Source: Thermococcus sp. M36 (GTDB taxonomy: Archaea > Methanobacteriota_B > Thermococci > Thermococcales > Thermococcaceae). Taken from it: a DNA stretch of 64,000 nucleotides. Below the pieces are notes generated by a model. It was given only the letters and a program-made list of their open reading frames with translations, was not told where the DNA came from and did no database searches. Position 1 is the stretch's first letter, and every line of letters starts with the position of its first letter. Made by a program: the position numbers and the translations under genes. The stretch spans positions 1,326,875 to 1,390,874 of the forward strand of contig NZ_SNUH01000001.1 in assembly GCF_012027355.1 (NCBI RefSeq). The letters are read 5' to 3'. Shown here piece after piece: positions 42,110 through 52,043 of the stretch.

Positions 42110-42511
42110 ATGTACGCCGAAAACTATAAAAGATTCCTGGAGCTTATAGATAAACTGCGAGAGTTTGAGGGGGCCGTCATAGTTGAGGGCCCGCGAGACG
42201 AGGTGGCTCTGAGGAATCTGGGGGTCAGAGCGGAGATAATAAGGCTCTCACGCCTGCCTCTAACCGAGGTCGCGCTCATCGCGTCATCCTTTGGGGAGGT
42301 CATGATACTAACGGACTTCGACAGAAAGGGCGAGGAACTCGCAAGGAAGCTCCTCAGGTATCTGGAAGGATATCCCTGCAGGGTTGATTCAGAAACGAGA
42401 AGGGAGCTCAGGAAAATAGCAAAGAAGGACATTAAAGGGGTTGAAGACCTCTACGGCCTCTACCTGAAGGTCATCTCCGTTTCTGGCCCCCATACGGAGG
42501 GGATTCGATGA
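42110..42511 (+). CDS. Toprim-domain protein (UPF0292 family)
   Basis: A 133-residue protein that is essentially one Toprim domain, related to DnaG primases and RNase M5. The acidic residues are visible in [18 protein letters not shown] (Glu) and [18 protein letters not shown] (the DxD pair). Without a partner domain it could act as a small nuclease or nucleotidyl-transfer module on RNA or DNA. Its stop overlaps the next start by four bases (ATGA at 42508), directly in front of dnaG, suggesting a joint role in replication or RNA processing. Confidence 0.85.
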   Translation: MYAENYKRFLELIDKLREFEGAVIVEGPRDEVALRNLGVRAEIIRLSRLPLTEVALIASSFGEVMILTDFDRKGEELARKLLRYLEGYPCRVDSETRRELRKIAKKDIKGVEDLYGLYLKVISVSGPHTEGIR

Positions 42512-42585
42512 AGAGGAAGAAGACAGTGCTTCACCACATTTTAACTGAAAAGCAGAAGTTTGAAAAAATGAAAGAGGGTGGTGGT

Positions 42586-43890
42586 ATGTCAGCCAAAGAT
42601 GAATTTGGAACCACAAAATACGTTATCTACGCTGAATTTGAAGCGAACGGCATTGTTGAAAGGCCCGACGTGGTGGGTGCTATTTTCGGTCAAACTGAGG
42701 GCCTTTTGGGTGACGATCTCGATCTTAGGGAGCTCCAGAAAACCGGAAGGATCGGAAGGATAAGGGTTGAGGTTCACACTAAGGCCGGAAAGACATACGG
42801 GACGATAACAGTTCCGTCGAGCCTTGACAGGGTCGAGACCGCGATACTTGCGGCGGCGCTGGAGACCATCGACCGCGTTGGCCCGGCCGAGGCCAAGATA
42901 AAGGTTCTCCGCATCGAGGACGTCAGGGCGACCAAGAGAAAGTACATCATAGAGAGGGCGAAGGAGATACTTGAGAGCCTGATGGAGCAGGAGATTCCTG
43001 AGACCCAGGAGCTCACCGAAGAGGTCAAGAAGGCGGTAAGGGCAAAGGAGCTCATCGAGTACGGCCCCGAGAAGCTTCCGGCCGGTCCGCACGTGCCGTT
43101 CTCCGACTCCATCATAGTCGTTGAGGGAAGGGCCGACGTCCTCAACCTGCTCAAGCACGGCATAAAGAACGCCATAGCCGTCGAGGGAACCTCGGTTCCC
43201 GAGACGATAATAAAGCTCAGCAAGGAGCGCATCGTTACGGCCTTCACCGACGGTGACCGCGGCGGTGAACTTATCCTCAAGGAGCTCCTCCAGGTGGCGG
43301 ACATAGACTACGTCGCCCGCGCGCCGGAGGGCAAGGAGGTCGAGGAGCTCACCAAGAAGGAGATAGTCAAGTCCCTCAGGAGTAAGGTTCCGGCGGAGCA
43401 GGTAATCACGGAGATATTCTATAAGGGAAGGAACTTCTACGATGTGATACGGGAGAAGGAGAAGGCCAGGCCCAGAGAGGAGAGGCCAAAGGAGGCCAAA
43501 CCCCAGCCGCCCCATGTTTCACCGCCGAGGCCTCCCGAGAAGCCCGAACACAGGGAGAGGGAAGAGAGGATAGTGAAGCCCATCCAGCAGCCCAAACCTA
43601 GCGAGCTTGATGAGTTTGAAGAGTTCGTGGAGAAAGTCAAGAGTGCGAAGGAGTCCATGGCGTTGCTCCTTGACAGGGACAGGAACGTCATAGCCGAGAT
43701 ACCCGTCAGGGAGCTCACCAACCAGCTCCGGGAGCGCAAGGATGTCTACGCGGTCGTCTTCAACGGAGTCATCACCCAGAGGCTCATAGACACAGTCAGC
43801 GAGAGCGGGATTAAATACCTCGTCGGCGCCAGGAAGTACAACGTCGTCAGGCGGCCGATAAATCTCAAAATAGTTACCTTTGCGGAGTGA
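42586..43890 (+). CDS. dnaG: Archaeal DnaG primase-like protein
   Basis: A 434-residue bacterial-type primase homologue. In archaea it associates with the RNA exosome and may also make primers. The N-terminal archaeal domain ([39 protein letters not shown]) is followed by the Toprim catalytic region ([37 protein letters not shown]), a Pro/Glu/Lys linker near residue 320, and a C-terminal domain. ATG 42586 follows GAGGGTGGTGGT and matches the start of other archaeal DnaG. The in-frame ATG 42508 overlaps the upstream stop and follows GGAGGGG. Using it would add 26 basic residues. Confidence 0.93.
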   Translation: MSAKDEFGTTKYVIYAEFEANGIVERPDVVGAIFGQTEGLLGDDLDLRELQKTGRIGRIRVEVHTKAGKTYGTITVPSSLDRVETAILAAALETIDRVGPAEAKIKVLRIEDVRATKRKYIIERAKEILESLMEQEIPETQELTEEVKKAVRAKELIEYGPEKLPAGPHVPFSDSIIVVEGRADVLNLLKHGIKNAIAVEGTSVPETIIKLSKERIVTAFTDGDRGGELILKELLQVADIDYVARAPEGKEVEELTKKEIVKSLRSKVPAEQVITEIFYKGRNFYDVIREKEKARPREERPKEAKPQPPHVSPPRPPEKPEHREREERIVKPIQQPKPSELDEFEEFVEKVKSAKESMALLLDRDRNVIAEIPVRELTNQLRERKDVYAVVFNGVITQRLIDTVSESGIKYLVGARKYNVVRRPINLKIVTFAE

Positions 43891-43972
43891 CTCTCTTTTC
43901 TATCATTTCTTCAGTTCTTTAGGCACAACGTTTTTGACTTGTTAGCGTAATGCCTCTTCTGGGTGCATCCGC

Positions 43973-44149
43973 ATGAGAGTTGAGATAATGCTCTTCGGCA
44001 TCGGCCTGTTGCTGTGGGGCATTCTCCTGGCGGTTGTGGGTTTTGGGATGGCTGCCCTTCTGTTTGGGGGCATCGGCATCGTCCTGATGTTCTACGAGGT
44101 CATGAGGTGGAAAGAAGAGAACGAAGAGATGGAGGGGCATGAAGACTAA
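43973..44149 (+). CDS. Small two-helix membrane protein
   Basis: A 58-residue protein: two hydrophobic helices (MLFGIGLLLWGILLAVVGFG and MAALLFGGIGIVLMFYEVM) and a charged tail (RWKEENEEMEGHED). A promoter-like ACGTTTTTGACTTG and GGGTGCATCC precede ATG 43973. Small helical-hairpin proteins like this are common and uncharacterised in Thermococcales. It lies 41 bases before gltX with the promoter of gltX overlapping its end. Confidence 0.6.
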   Translation: MRVEIMLFGIGLLLWGILLAVVGFGMAALLFGGIGIVLMFYEVMRWKEENEEMEGHED

Positions 44150-44190
44150 ACTTTATAACGTCCCCGCCTCTTCTTTTCCCGGTGGTGAAA

Positions 44191-45909
44191 ATGGAGACTG
44201 AGACGGTTATATGGAAGTACGCGCTCATCAACGCATACCAGCACGGGGGAAAGGCAAATCCGAAGGCCGTGATAGGTAAGGTTCTCGGCGAGAATCCGGA
44301 GCTGAGACCCAGGGCAAAGGAGATAATCCCGCTGGTGAACGAGGTTGTAGAAAAAGTAAACGCTCTCTCTCCTGAGGAGCAGGAGGCAAAGCTGAGGGAG
44401 ATTTACCCTGAGTTCTTTAAGGAGAAGAAGGTCAAGAAGGATGAGAAGAAGGGCCTCCCACCGCTCCCGAAGGCGGAGAAGGGGAAGGTCGTTACCCGCT
44501 TCGCCCCGAACCCTGACGGAGCATTCCACCTCGGCAACGCTAGAGCGGCAATTCTGAGCCACGAGTACGCGAGGCTCTACGGCGGGAAGTTTATACTCCG
44601 CTTCGACGACACAGACCCCAAGGTCAAGAGGCCCGAACCGAAGTTCTATGAGTGGATTAAGGAAGACCTCGAGTGGCTCGGCTTCAGGATAGATGAGATA
44701 CACATAGCCAGCGACAGGCTTGAGATATACTATAGGTACGCGGAGGAGCTCATAAGGGGCGGAAAGGCCTACGTCTGCACCTGTCCGCCCGAGAAGTTCC
44801 GCGAGCTCAGGGACAAGGGAGTAGCCTGCCCGCACAGGGAAGAGCCGATCGAAGTCCAGCTTGAGCGCTGGAAGAAGATGTTGAACGGCGAGTACCGGGA
44901 GGGTGAAGCGGTCGTCAGGATAAAGACCGACCTCAAGCACCCGAACCCAGCCGTGAGGGACTGGCCCGCTTTGAGGATAATCGACGACCCAGACCATCCG
45001 CGCGTCGGCGACAAGTACCGCGTCTGGCCGCTCTACAACTTTGCCTCCGCTATAGATGACCACGAGCTCGGCGTTACCCACATCTTCCGCGGCCAGGAGC
45101 ACGCGGAGAACGAGACGAGGCAGAGGTACATCTACGACTACTTCGGCTGGGAGTACCCGGTTACGGTACACCACGGCAGGCTCTCCATTGAGGGCGTCAT
45201 CCTCAGCAAGTCGAAGACGAGGAAGGGAATCCATGAGGGCAAGTACCTCGGCTGGGACGACCCGAGGCTCGGAACCATAAGGGCCCTCAGGAGGCGCGGC
45301 ATAAGGCCGGAGGCAATAAGGGAGCTCATCATAGAGGTCGGCCTCAAGAGGAGCGACACTACGATAAGCTGGGACAACCTTGCTGCGATAAACAGGCGCA
45401 TAATCGAGCCGATAGCTAACAGGTACTTCTTCGTTGCTGATCCGATACCGATGTATATAGAGGGCTATGACGAGGAGTTCGTCGCCGAGATACCGCTCCA
45501 CCCGGACCACCCGGAGAGGGGCGTCAGGAAGCTCAAGTTTGAACCCGGAAAGCCGGTCTACGTCTCGAAGGACGACATGAACCTCTTCAAGCCGGGGAGC
45601 TTCGTCCGGCTCAAAGATCTCTTCAACGTTGAGGTACTTGAGATTACTAAGGAGGGCATTAAGGCGAGGTTCCACAGCGTTGACTACGAAATAGCCAGGA
45701 AGAACCGCTGGAGGATGGTCCACTGGGTGACCGATGGGAAGCCCTGCGAGGTTCTCGTCCCACAGGGCGACGAGCTGATAATTAGAAAAGGCCTCCTAGA
45801 GAACGACGCCGAGCTGAAGGTAGACGATATCGTCCAGTTCGAGCGCTTCGGCTTCGTCAGGATTGATGATGTCGGAGAAAAGATCGTTGCGATATTCGCC
45901 CATAAGTGA
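44191..45909 (+). CDS. gltX: Glutamyl-tRNA synthetase, archaeal type
   Basis: A 572-residue class I synthetase. In archaea it usually charges both tRNA-Glu and tRNA-Gln, with Gln formed later by GatDE. An N-terminal archaeal extension of about 100 residues is followed by the HIGH-like signature in RFAPNPDGAFHLGNARAA, then FILRFDDTDPKVKRPEPKFY and the KMSKS-like EGVILSKSKTRKG. The C-terminal half is the beta-barrel anticodon domain of the GlnRS-like type. ATG 44191 follows CGGTGGTGAAA. CTTTATAACG at about 44151 is the promoter. Confidence 0.97.
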   Translation: METETVIWKYALINAYQHGGKANPKAVIGKVLGENPELRPRAKEIIPLVNEVVEKVNALSPEEQEAKLREIYPEFFKEKKVKKDEKKGLPPLPKAEKGKVVTRFAPNPDGAFHLGNARAAILSHEYARLYGGKFILRFDDTDPKVKRPEPKFYEWIKEDLEWLGFRIDEIHIASDRLEIYYRYAEELIRGGKAYVCTCPPEKFRELRDKGVACPHREEPIEVQLERWKKMLNGEYREGEAVVRIKTDLKHPNPAVRDWPALRIIDDPDHPRVGDKYRVWPLYNFASAIDDHELGVTHIFRGQEHAENETRQRYIYDYFGWEYPVTVHHGRLSIEGVILSKSKTRKGIHEGKYLGWDDPRLGTIRALRRRGIRPEAIRELIIEVGLKRSDTTISWDNLAAINRRIIEPIANRYFFVADPIPMYIEGYDEEFVAEIPLHPDHPERGVRKLKFEPGKPVYVSKDDMNLFKPGSFVRLKDLFNVEVLEITKEGIKARFHSVDYEIARKNRWRMVHWVTDGKPCEVLVPQGDELIIRKGLLENDAELKVDDIVQFERFGFVRIDDVGEKIVAIFAHK

Positions 45910-45965
45910 TCGTATTTTCCTTTGTTTTCCTTTTTAGCTCCAGACGAGAGTGAAAAATAAGGGAA

Positions 45966-47258
45966 TCAGAGGGCTTCTTCCGGGGCCGGGACTATTCTGT
46001 CGCCGAACAGGCCGAAGAGGATCAGAACCACTGCCAGGACTCCTGAGGCAATGTAGAGCCCTCCTGCCCTAAACTCAGTGACCACGGCATGGATGCCGCC
46101 GATGAGAAACAGCACGAGGGCGGTTCCTGCCAGTATGCCCCTCGCGGGGAGCCTTTCTCTAAAGGCTACCACAGGGTACAGCTCGTATATTGCTGTGAAG
46201 AACGTCGCTGCTGTGACAGTCTTGAGGGCCATGTCAGCGACCGCAGGCGCTGAGTCGAGCACTCCTATGACCGCGGCCGCCCCTATCAGGTATGCAGCGG
46301 CCCTGTTCCTGCCGACCCTCAGCAGTGATTCTGTAATCTGAAGGCCCACCTCTGCCGTCGGTAAGAGGCTTGTTATGCCCGCGAAGAACAGGGATATCGC
46401 TATCAGTCCCAGAAGAGTGGGGTATCCTGAGAGAATGTCTGGAAGATCTCCCATGAGTGCTATGGCCCCTTCGTCTCCTCCGTAGACGTAGCTCAGGAGC
46501 CTTTCGGGGGTCGTTGGAGCTATGGCGTAGACCACTATCACGGTTGACAGCAGGCTGATGAGGAGCTGTATGAGGATGCCCGTTCCTATGATGAGCCGCG
46601 GGTTAAAGCGCTCGTTAAGGAAGCTGCCGAGCATGAGGTAGAAGGCAAATCCCAGCCCGACACCGTAGAGGGCCCTCATTGCGGCGTCCCTGATGAGGTT
46701 GAGCGTGAGGGGGGTCGTGGCCACGAGCATGTGTTTTGCCAGCCCGAGGAACGTCGCGTTTTCCGGTATCTGGGTCTTAAACGCTATGGCTGTTACGACA
46801 ACTGAGATGACGAAGACCAGGGAGCCTACGGCCATGATGGTGAAGGTCTTTTCCTTGGCGCGGGTGAGTATCAGGAACACTATGGCGAGCATCGGGAGTT
46901 TTGCAACGAGCCTCCCAATGGCTCCGGTTCCGACAACCGGTGAGAGGACGCTGAGCATGACGTTGGCCGCGTAGTACGAGATGAACAGTATCACCGTTGC
47001 AAGGATCGCGATTATCATGGCGGGCCTCCTGGCCACTTTCCTGTAAAGTTCAACGAAGTAATAGCCGGATTTCATAACGGCCTCAGCCTCAAGTATCGCC
47101 ACGTACGCGAACAGCGCCAGGAAAACCAGGTGGACCGCCATCCCTGTTATCCCGTACTGGAGCCAGAACTGCGGGAAGAGCCCCAGCGTCCCGATCCCGG
47201 TCGCAAAGCCCGCCACCAGGAACATCAGGTAGAGGGTCCACTTTTTGACATCGTCCAT
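45966..47258 (-). CDS. LeuT-fold transporter (NSS/sodium-solute type)
   Basis: A 430-residue protein with 11-12 membrane helices. The first, WTLYLMFLVAGFATGIGTLGLFPQF, resembles the unwound TM1 of neurotransmitter:sodium symporters (Gly-rich break before F-x-Q-F). Later helices contain FAGITSLLPTAEVGLQITESLL. It would take up an amino acid or similar solute with sodium. The sequence is distant from well-studied NSS members, so class and substrate are tentative. Start 47258 follows GGGAGGTGAAGCC. Confidence 0.65.
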   Translation of the reverse strand: MDDVKKWTLYLMFLVAGFATGIGTLGLFPQFWLQYGITGMAVHLVFLALFAYVAILEAEAVMKSGYYFVELYRKVARRPAMIIAILATVILFISYYAANVMLSVLSPVVGTGAIGRLVAKLPMLAIVFLILTRAKEKTFTIMAVGSLVFVISVVVTAIAFKTQIPENATFLGLAKHMLVATTPLTLNLIRDAAMRALYGVGLGFAFYLMLGSFLNERFNPRLIIGTGILIQLLISLLSTVIVVYAIAPTTPERLLSYVYGGDEGAIALMGDLPDILSGYPTLLGLIAISLFFAGITSLLPTAEVGLQITESLLRVGRNRAAAYLIGAAAVIGVLDSAPAVADMALKTVTAATFFTAIYELYPVVAFRERLPARGILAGTALVLFLIGGIHAVVTEFRAGGLYIASGVLAVVLILFGLFGDRIVPAPEEAL

Positions 47259-47423
47259 GGCTTCACCTCCCGATGATTCCATTCACTTCACTAAAATTGC
47301 TTGGGGTTAAAAGAGTAACTTTTCAAAATCCGCCGAAAACTTACATCCTCCGGTCTCCTGGGAACGTCCTTCCGTCTGAGGGTAACACGGGGTCAGAAAA
47401 TTCAGAAAATAGGGAAAGTGGGT

Positions 47424-49922
47424 TCAGTCAAGACCGTGCCACTTAACCAGGCCGAGCAGGAACCGGTGGGGCAGCTTTTCGTGGTGGGGGTAAACTCTGA
47501 GTGCGTAGTGCCAGCAAGGGTCTTTGAGATGCTTCAGGGCGTTGCCCTCGTAGGTGTACAGCCAGCGGCTGTCGCCAAGGGGCTTCGGGTGCCTCAGCTC
47601 GATTATATAGGGCTTCTCAACATGGTACCCATCAGCCCTTACCCCGTAGTACAGCTCGACCCTGACATCCTCAGGTTTGAGACCGTCAAGGTAAACAACT
47701 GCCTTAAAGGTTCTCCCATCTTCGCCGACCCTGACCTCCTCGAACCTCACTTCGTCCCAGGAGGCAGTAACCCTGTCCTTCCAAGCAGCGATCTCCTTTG
47801 CTCCGCGATAGTTATCGCGCATCAGCCAGATGTGGTTGCTCATGGCCTTGGAGTAGAACCTGCCCACGTACTCCTTGACCATTCTGTGGGTGCTGAAGCG
47901 GGGGGCTATGCTCTTTATGCTCTCCTTCATCATGTATATCCATTTTTCGCGGTTCTCGTAGTACGTTGGGATTATCTCCCTTTCGAGGAGCTCGTAGAGC
48001 GCCTGTGCGTCCTTGGGGTCGTCCGCCTCTGTCTCTGGCTCGGTGGTCTCCTCTCCTATCACCCATCCGTTTTTCCCGTTGTAGCCCTCTACCCACCAGC
48101 CGTCGTAGATGCTCGCGTTGAGGACACCGTTGAGGCCGGCCTTCATGCCGCTCGTCCCGCTCGCCTCCATAGGCCTGCGCGGGTTGTTGAGCCAGACGTC
48201 AACACCGGCCACCATGAGCCTTGCACTGCCCATATCGTAGTTCTCCACCACGAATATCTTGCCCCTGAACTCAGGCATCTGGCTTACCTCGTAAACCCTT
48301 CTGAGGAACTCCTTTCCAGCCTCATCCATTGGATGAGCCTTGCCCCCGAAGACTATATACACGGGCCTCTCCGGGTCGTTGAGGATCTTCCTGAGCCTCT
48401 CAAGGTCTGTGAAAAGTAGGGTTGCCCTCTTGTATGTGGCGAAGCGTCTGGCAAAGCCTATTATCAGGGCGTTCTCGTCCATGGCGGGCAGGGGCTCGTC
48501 AACACCGAGCCGCTCGTTTCTCTGCATCACTTTTCTCCTGAGGAACGCTATAAACTGTCTCTTGGCCTCCAAGTGGGCTTCCCAGAGCTCCTCGTCGGGA
48601 ATGCTCTCGACGGCGTACCAAAGGCCCTCAAGGTTCGTGTGCTCGCGCCATATCTTGCCGAGATACCTGTCGAAGAGCTTCCTCATCTCGTTGTGGACCC
48701 ACGTCATGGTGTGTATGCCGTTTGTTATGCCCTCTATTGGTATCTCGTCTATCGGCACGCCCGGCCAGAGATCCTGCCACATACGCTTGCTTACCTCTGC
48801 GTGGAGCTGGCTGACACCGTTGACGTAGCTGGACGTCCTTATCGCGAGCAGTGTCATGTTAAGCTGGTCGCCCTCGCGGCCAAGCTCTAGGAGGTATTCC
48901 CTGCCGGCTAGGAAGCCGGAGAGCCTCTTCTTTACCTCCTCAATGGGGAACCTGTCGTGGCCTGCTGGTACGGGGGTGTGTGTTGTGAATATGGTAGTCC
49001 CGCGCACTATGCTCAGGGCCTCTGTAAACGTCAGCCCCTCTTCCATGTACCATGCGATTCTCTGGAGGTTCGCGAAGGCGGGATGGCCCTCGTTGAGGTG
49101 CACAACTCCGGGCTCTATTCCGAGCTTTCTGAGGAGCCTCATGCCCCCGATGCCGAGGAGTATCTCCTGCTTTATGCGCTTGTCTATCTCGGCGTTGTAG
49201 AGGTAATCGCAGGTGGTTCTGTCGTCCGGGGAGTTCTCCGGGACGTCCGTGTCAAGGAGGTATATCTTGACCCTCCCAACCACGACCTCGAAGGCCCTCG
49301 CGTAAACAACTCTCTCTCCGATGGGAACCTCTATCAGGAGGGGCTTTCCGTCCCTGCCGAGAACGGGCTTGATAGGCATCTCCTCCGGCCTGTACTCCGG
49401 GAACACCTCCCTCTGCCTGCCGTCTTTGTCTATCTCCTGCCGGAAGTATCCGTGCTTGTACAGTAGGCCTATTGCTATGAAAGGCAACCCCAAGTCGCTG
49501 GCGGTCTTAACGTGGTCTCCGGCGAGTATTCCAAGACCCCCTGAGTATATCGGCAGGCTCCTGCTTATCCCGTACTCCATGCAGAGGTAGACGATCGGCA
49601 TGTCCCATTTGGGATAGTTGGTAGAGAACCACGTTGAGTCCGGGTTCATGTAGTCCTCGAACTGCTCCATAACAAGCTCGTACAGGTTCATGAAGTCGTC
49701 GTCCTTAAGGAGGTCCCTTAGGCGGTGTTCGGAAACGTCTAGGAGCAGTTTAACCGGGTTTTTGTGTTCGCGCCAGAGCTCGGGGTCAATCCTCTCCCAG
49801 AGCTTTGTTGCGCGTCTGTTCCAGCTCCACCAGTAGTTGTACGCCAGATCAGCCAGCCCCTTCAGGGGATGGGGCAGCTTCTCCCTGATTATATCCTGTG
49901 TGTGGGTGTCAAGCTCGACCAT
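47424..49922 (-). CDS. malP: Maltodextrin/glycogen phosphorylase (GT35)
   Basis: An 832-residue PLP enzyme that releases glucose-1-phosphate from alpha-1,4-glucans, linking starch use to glycolysis. The opening LADLAYNYWWSWNRRATKLW and MPIVYLCMEYGISRSLPIYSGGLGILAGDH place it with the archaeal short GlgP group. The PLP lysine is in EASGTSGMKAGLNGVLN. Substrate sites include TNGIHTMTWVH. ATG 49922 is preferred because GGTGGTTGCC precedes it. Its promoter carries a TATCA(N6)GTGATA element downstream of TATA (49937-49953), which fits repression when sugar is absent. Confidence 0.94.
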   Translation of the reverse strand: MVELDTHTQDIIREKLPHPLKGLADLAYNYWWSWNRRATKLWERIDPELWREHKNPVKLLLDVSEHRLRDLLKDDDFMNLYELVMEQFEDYMNPDSTWFSTNYPKWDMPIVYLCMEYGISRSLPIYSGGLGILAGDHVKTASDLGLPFIAIGLLYKHGYFRQEIDKDGRQREVFPEYRPEEMPIKPVLGRDGKPLLIEVPIGERVVYARAFEVVVGRVKIYLLDTDVPENSPDDRTTCDYLYNAEIDKRIKQEILLGIGGMRLLRKLGIEPGVVHLNEGHPAFANLQRIAWYMEEGLTFTEALSIVRGTTIFTTHTPVPAGHDRFPIEEVKKRLSGFLAGREYLLELGREGDQLNMTLLAIRTSSYVNGVSQLHAEVSKRMWQDLWPGVPIDEIPIEGITNGIHTMTWVHNEMRKLFDRYLGKIWREHTNLEGLWYAVESIPDEELWEAHLEAKRQFIAFLRRKVMQRNERLGVDEPLPAMDENALIIGFARRFATYKRATLLFTDLERLRKILNDPERPVYIVFGGKAHPMDEAGKEFLRRVYEVSQMPEFRGKIFVVENYDMGSARLMVAGVDVWLNNPRRPMEASGTSGMKAGLNGVLNASIYDGWWVEGYNGKNGWVIGEETTEPETEADDPKDAQALYELLEREIIPTYYENREKWIYMMKESIKSIAPRFSTHRMVKEYVGRFYSKAMSNHIWLMRDNYRGAKEIAAWKDRVTASWDEVRFEEVRVGEDGRTFKAVVYLDGLKPEDVRVELYYGVRADGYHVEKPYIIELRHPKPLGDSRWLYTYEGNALKHLKDPCWHYALRVYPHHEKLPHRFLLGLVKWHGLD

Positions 49923-49936
49923 GGCAACCACCCGTG

Positions 49937-49953
49937 TATCATTCTGGGTGATA
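49937..49953 (-). promoter_or_regulatory. Thermococcales glycolytic motif (TGM)-like operator
   Basis: TATCATTCTGGGTGATA differs by one base from the consensus TATCAC-N5-GTGATA bound by the sugar-responsive regulator Tgr/TrmBL1. It lies just downstream of the malP TATA (reverse strand AAATATTTATC, about 49951-49961). Known practice in this group is repression when the motif is downstream of TATA, so it fits a glucan-degrading gene. Confidence 0.7.
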
Positions 49954-50024
49954 AATATTTGGGGACAACCTTAAAAAGTCTTGCCACTCGGCAGATGCCG
50001 AAGATGGGTAGAAAAAAAGAGGGC

Positions 50025-51902
50025 TCAGGGGCCCTCAAGCTGGAACGGGCTGATGTAGTCCCCATACTTCTCTCTGGCCTGGAGAAGCCTGTTCCGCTCC
50101 TCTTCGAGGATCCTGAACAGTTCCTCGGGGACGTTTCCAGCCTGCTCGCGGTATATCCTTTCAATGCGCTCTATCTTCGCTAGAAGCTCCGGAACCCTTA
50201 TCGTGAACTGCTTTTCGTAGTCCTCCCTGCCGTACTCCTTGTTGAGAACATCCCTGAACAGCCTCGCGAGGTCTTCGTACCTCGGAATGTAGCCGATGGG
50301 CGTCTCTATTGCCCCGACATCGCCGTGAACGCGGAGCTCCATCCACTTGAGCCAGACCGCTTTGTCGAGCTTGTGGTTGAGCCAGTTCCCGTTTTCGTCG
50401 CGAAGGAAGTAGTTCACCGCGAATATCTTCGGGGCTTTCTTCAGCTTTTCACCGAATTCGAGGTAGTTCCTGAGGTATTCACCGAGGGGAACGCTCATAA
50501 AGTCGAGTATTGCCATCGGGTTGAAAGCCCTAACACCTTCTTTGCCGAGGGTAGCAGCGGTCGTCTCGCTTTCCAGCGCGGCGCCCATCGTCACAACGCC
50601 ATGAGCCCAGTCGAAGGCCTCCCTGACTGGTGGCCAAGTGTCCTTGTCCCTGCCGCCGAAGATCATTCCCCCTATCTCCACGCCGCACGGGTTCTCAAGG
50701 GCCTCCAGGTCAACGTTCGGGAAGTGTTCAAGCGAGACTGTGAAGCGCGCGTTCTTGTGGCTCGGCGGTATCTCGTTGCCCTCAGCATCTTTCTTCCCGC
50801 GCCACCACTTTCCACTGTGGTTCTCCCCCTCGTCCGGAATTTCGATTCCCATGTCGTTCCAGTAGGGCTTTCCGTCCTTGACGAGGACGTTGGAGAATAT
50901 TATCTCGACCGGGGAGTGGAGAACCTGCCATATTATCGGGTCGTCCTCCGGGTTTACTCCTTGAATGATGCCAAAGACGCCCTTCTCCACGTTGGCACCC
51001 CTAGCAACTCCGTTCACCGGCAGGATGAAGGTCAAATCGTCGCCGACTATGTTCTCCCAGCTTATCATCGCCGTCGAAGTCTTCCCGCACATGCTCGGAT
51101 AAGCCCCAGTAAAGTAGGTCTTCCTGCCGTTGGGGCCGTTGACGCGCATCAGGAACATGTGCTCGCTCAGCCAGCCCTCCCTGACGGCCTTCTGTATCGT
51201 CAGTCTGAAGGCGAGCTTCTTGAGACCTATGGTGTTGCCGCCGTACTGGGTGTTGACAGAATAAACCGTCTCGTCGACGAGGTCGATGTAGACCCTCCTC
51301 TTATCGAGGTTCCTGCTCGTCTTCCTCTCGTCCAGCTCGCCGGCGGAGTGTACAAACCTGAAAAACTTTGCCTCCCTTCCAAGGCGCTTAAATTCTTCGT
51401 AGCCCTTCCTGTAGAGGATGAACTCCGAGTGGGCCACATAAGCGGAATCTGTGAGCTGGACGGCTGGAATGGTGAACACAGATTTCCTCGGCCCTAGGAC
51501 GAAGAAGCAGACGAAGAGCTCCTTACCCCTCATGATGCCCTTCATAAGTTCGCGTATCTCCCTCAGGCCCTCATCCCTGTCCTTGGTGTTGAGGAAAGGT
51601 ATCTCCTTCCCGTCCGGGACGAGGAGCTTCGTGTTGGCCTTGTCCCTCGCCTGGTCGTAGTAGTTGTCGTAATGGACTGTGTGGTTCGGCGTTTCCAGCA
51701 TCTTTTCCTCGCCGTTGTAGAGGGCCTTCCATTTGACGTAGGCCTCGTCCTCCGGGCTGTCGGTACAGACGAAGACCTTATCCGGCTCAAGCCACTCGAT
51801 CCAGTCCGCGAGAAACTCGTGGAGCTTGGGATTGTCTATCGCCTTTATTTTTTCAAACTGCTCCGGCTCCAGGAGCTTTTCAAGTCTTTCCAGAGCGTCC
51901 AT
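50025..51902 (-). CDS. pckG: Phosphoenolpyruvate carboxykinase (GTP)
   Basis: A 625-residue enzyme interconverting oxaloacetate and phosphoenolpyruvate with GTP/GDP, central to gluconeogenesis or anaplerosis in Thermococcus. The active-site stretch TGAYPSMCGKTSTAMISWEN holds the reactive Cys and the kinase P-loop. The metal/substrate regions GVARGANVEKGVFGIIQGVNPEDDP and MGIEIPDEGENHSGKWW are conserved. ATG 51902 follows CTGGAGGCGG. A long in-frame extension upstream crosses the divergent promoter and is rejected. Confidence 0.96.
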   Translation of the reverse strand: MDALERLEKLLEPEQFEKIKAIDNPKLHEFLADWIEWLEPDKVFVCTDSPEDEAYVKWKALYNGEEKMLETPNHTVHYDNYYDQARDKANTKLLVPDGKEIPFLNTKDRDEGLREIRELMKGIMRGKELFVCFFVLGPRKSVFTIPAVQLTDSAYVAHSEFILYRKGYEEFKRLGREAKFFRFVHSAGELDERKTSRNLDKRRVYIDLVDETVYSVNTQYGGNTIGLKKLAFRLTIQKAVREGWLSEHMFLMRVNGPNGRKTYFTGAYPSMCGKTSTAMISWENIVGDDLTFILPVNGVARGANVEKGVFGIIQGVNPEDDPIIWQVLHSPVEIIFSNVLVKDGKPYWNDMGIEIPDEGENHSGKWWRGKKDAEGNEIPPSHKNARFTVSLEHFPNVDLEALENPCGVEIGGMIFGGRDKDTWPPVREAFDWAHGVVTMGAALESETTAATLGKEGVRAFNPMAILDFMSVPLGEYLRNYLEFGEKLKKAPKIFAVNYFLRDENGNWLNHKLDKAVWLKWMELRVHGDVGAIETPIGYIPRYEDLARLFRDVLNKEYGREDYEKQFTIRVPELLAKIERIERIYREQAGNVPEELFRILEEERNRLLQAREKYGDYISPFQLEGP

Positions 51903-52043
51903 GATACCGCCTCCAGGATTAGTTGAGTGATGCCTTAAAATAGTTTGCCGGGTAAAGTGGTACGCTGGTGTATCTTTCAGTTCAGCAATGAAGCGGACAT
52001 AAAGTATTTTAACTGGGAGTGATACACTGAGGTGGTGCACGTA

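Noticed and set aside
44146..45723. 525-codon frame opposite gltX
   Set aside because: Antisense shadow of a GC3-rich gene. The sense frame has complete class I synthetase motifs.
50325..51497. 390-codon frame opposite pckG
   Set aside because: Same antisense effect. No start signal and no recognisable protein.
51969..52028. GTGTATC...GATACAC inverted repeat between pckG and the nucleotidyltransferase gene
   Set aside because: The arms are 45 bases apart and short. This is expected by chance and is not at a consistent position relative to either promoter.
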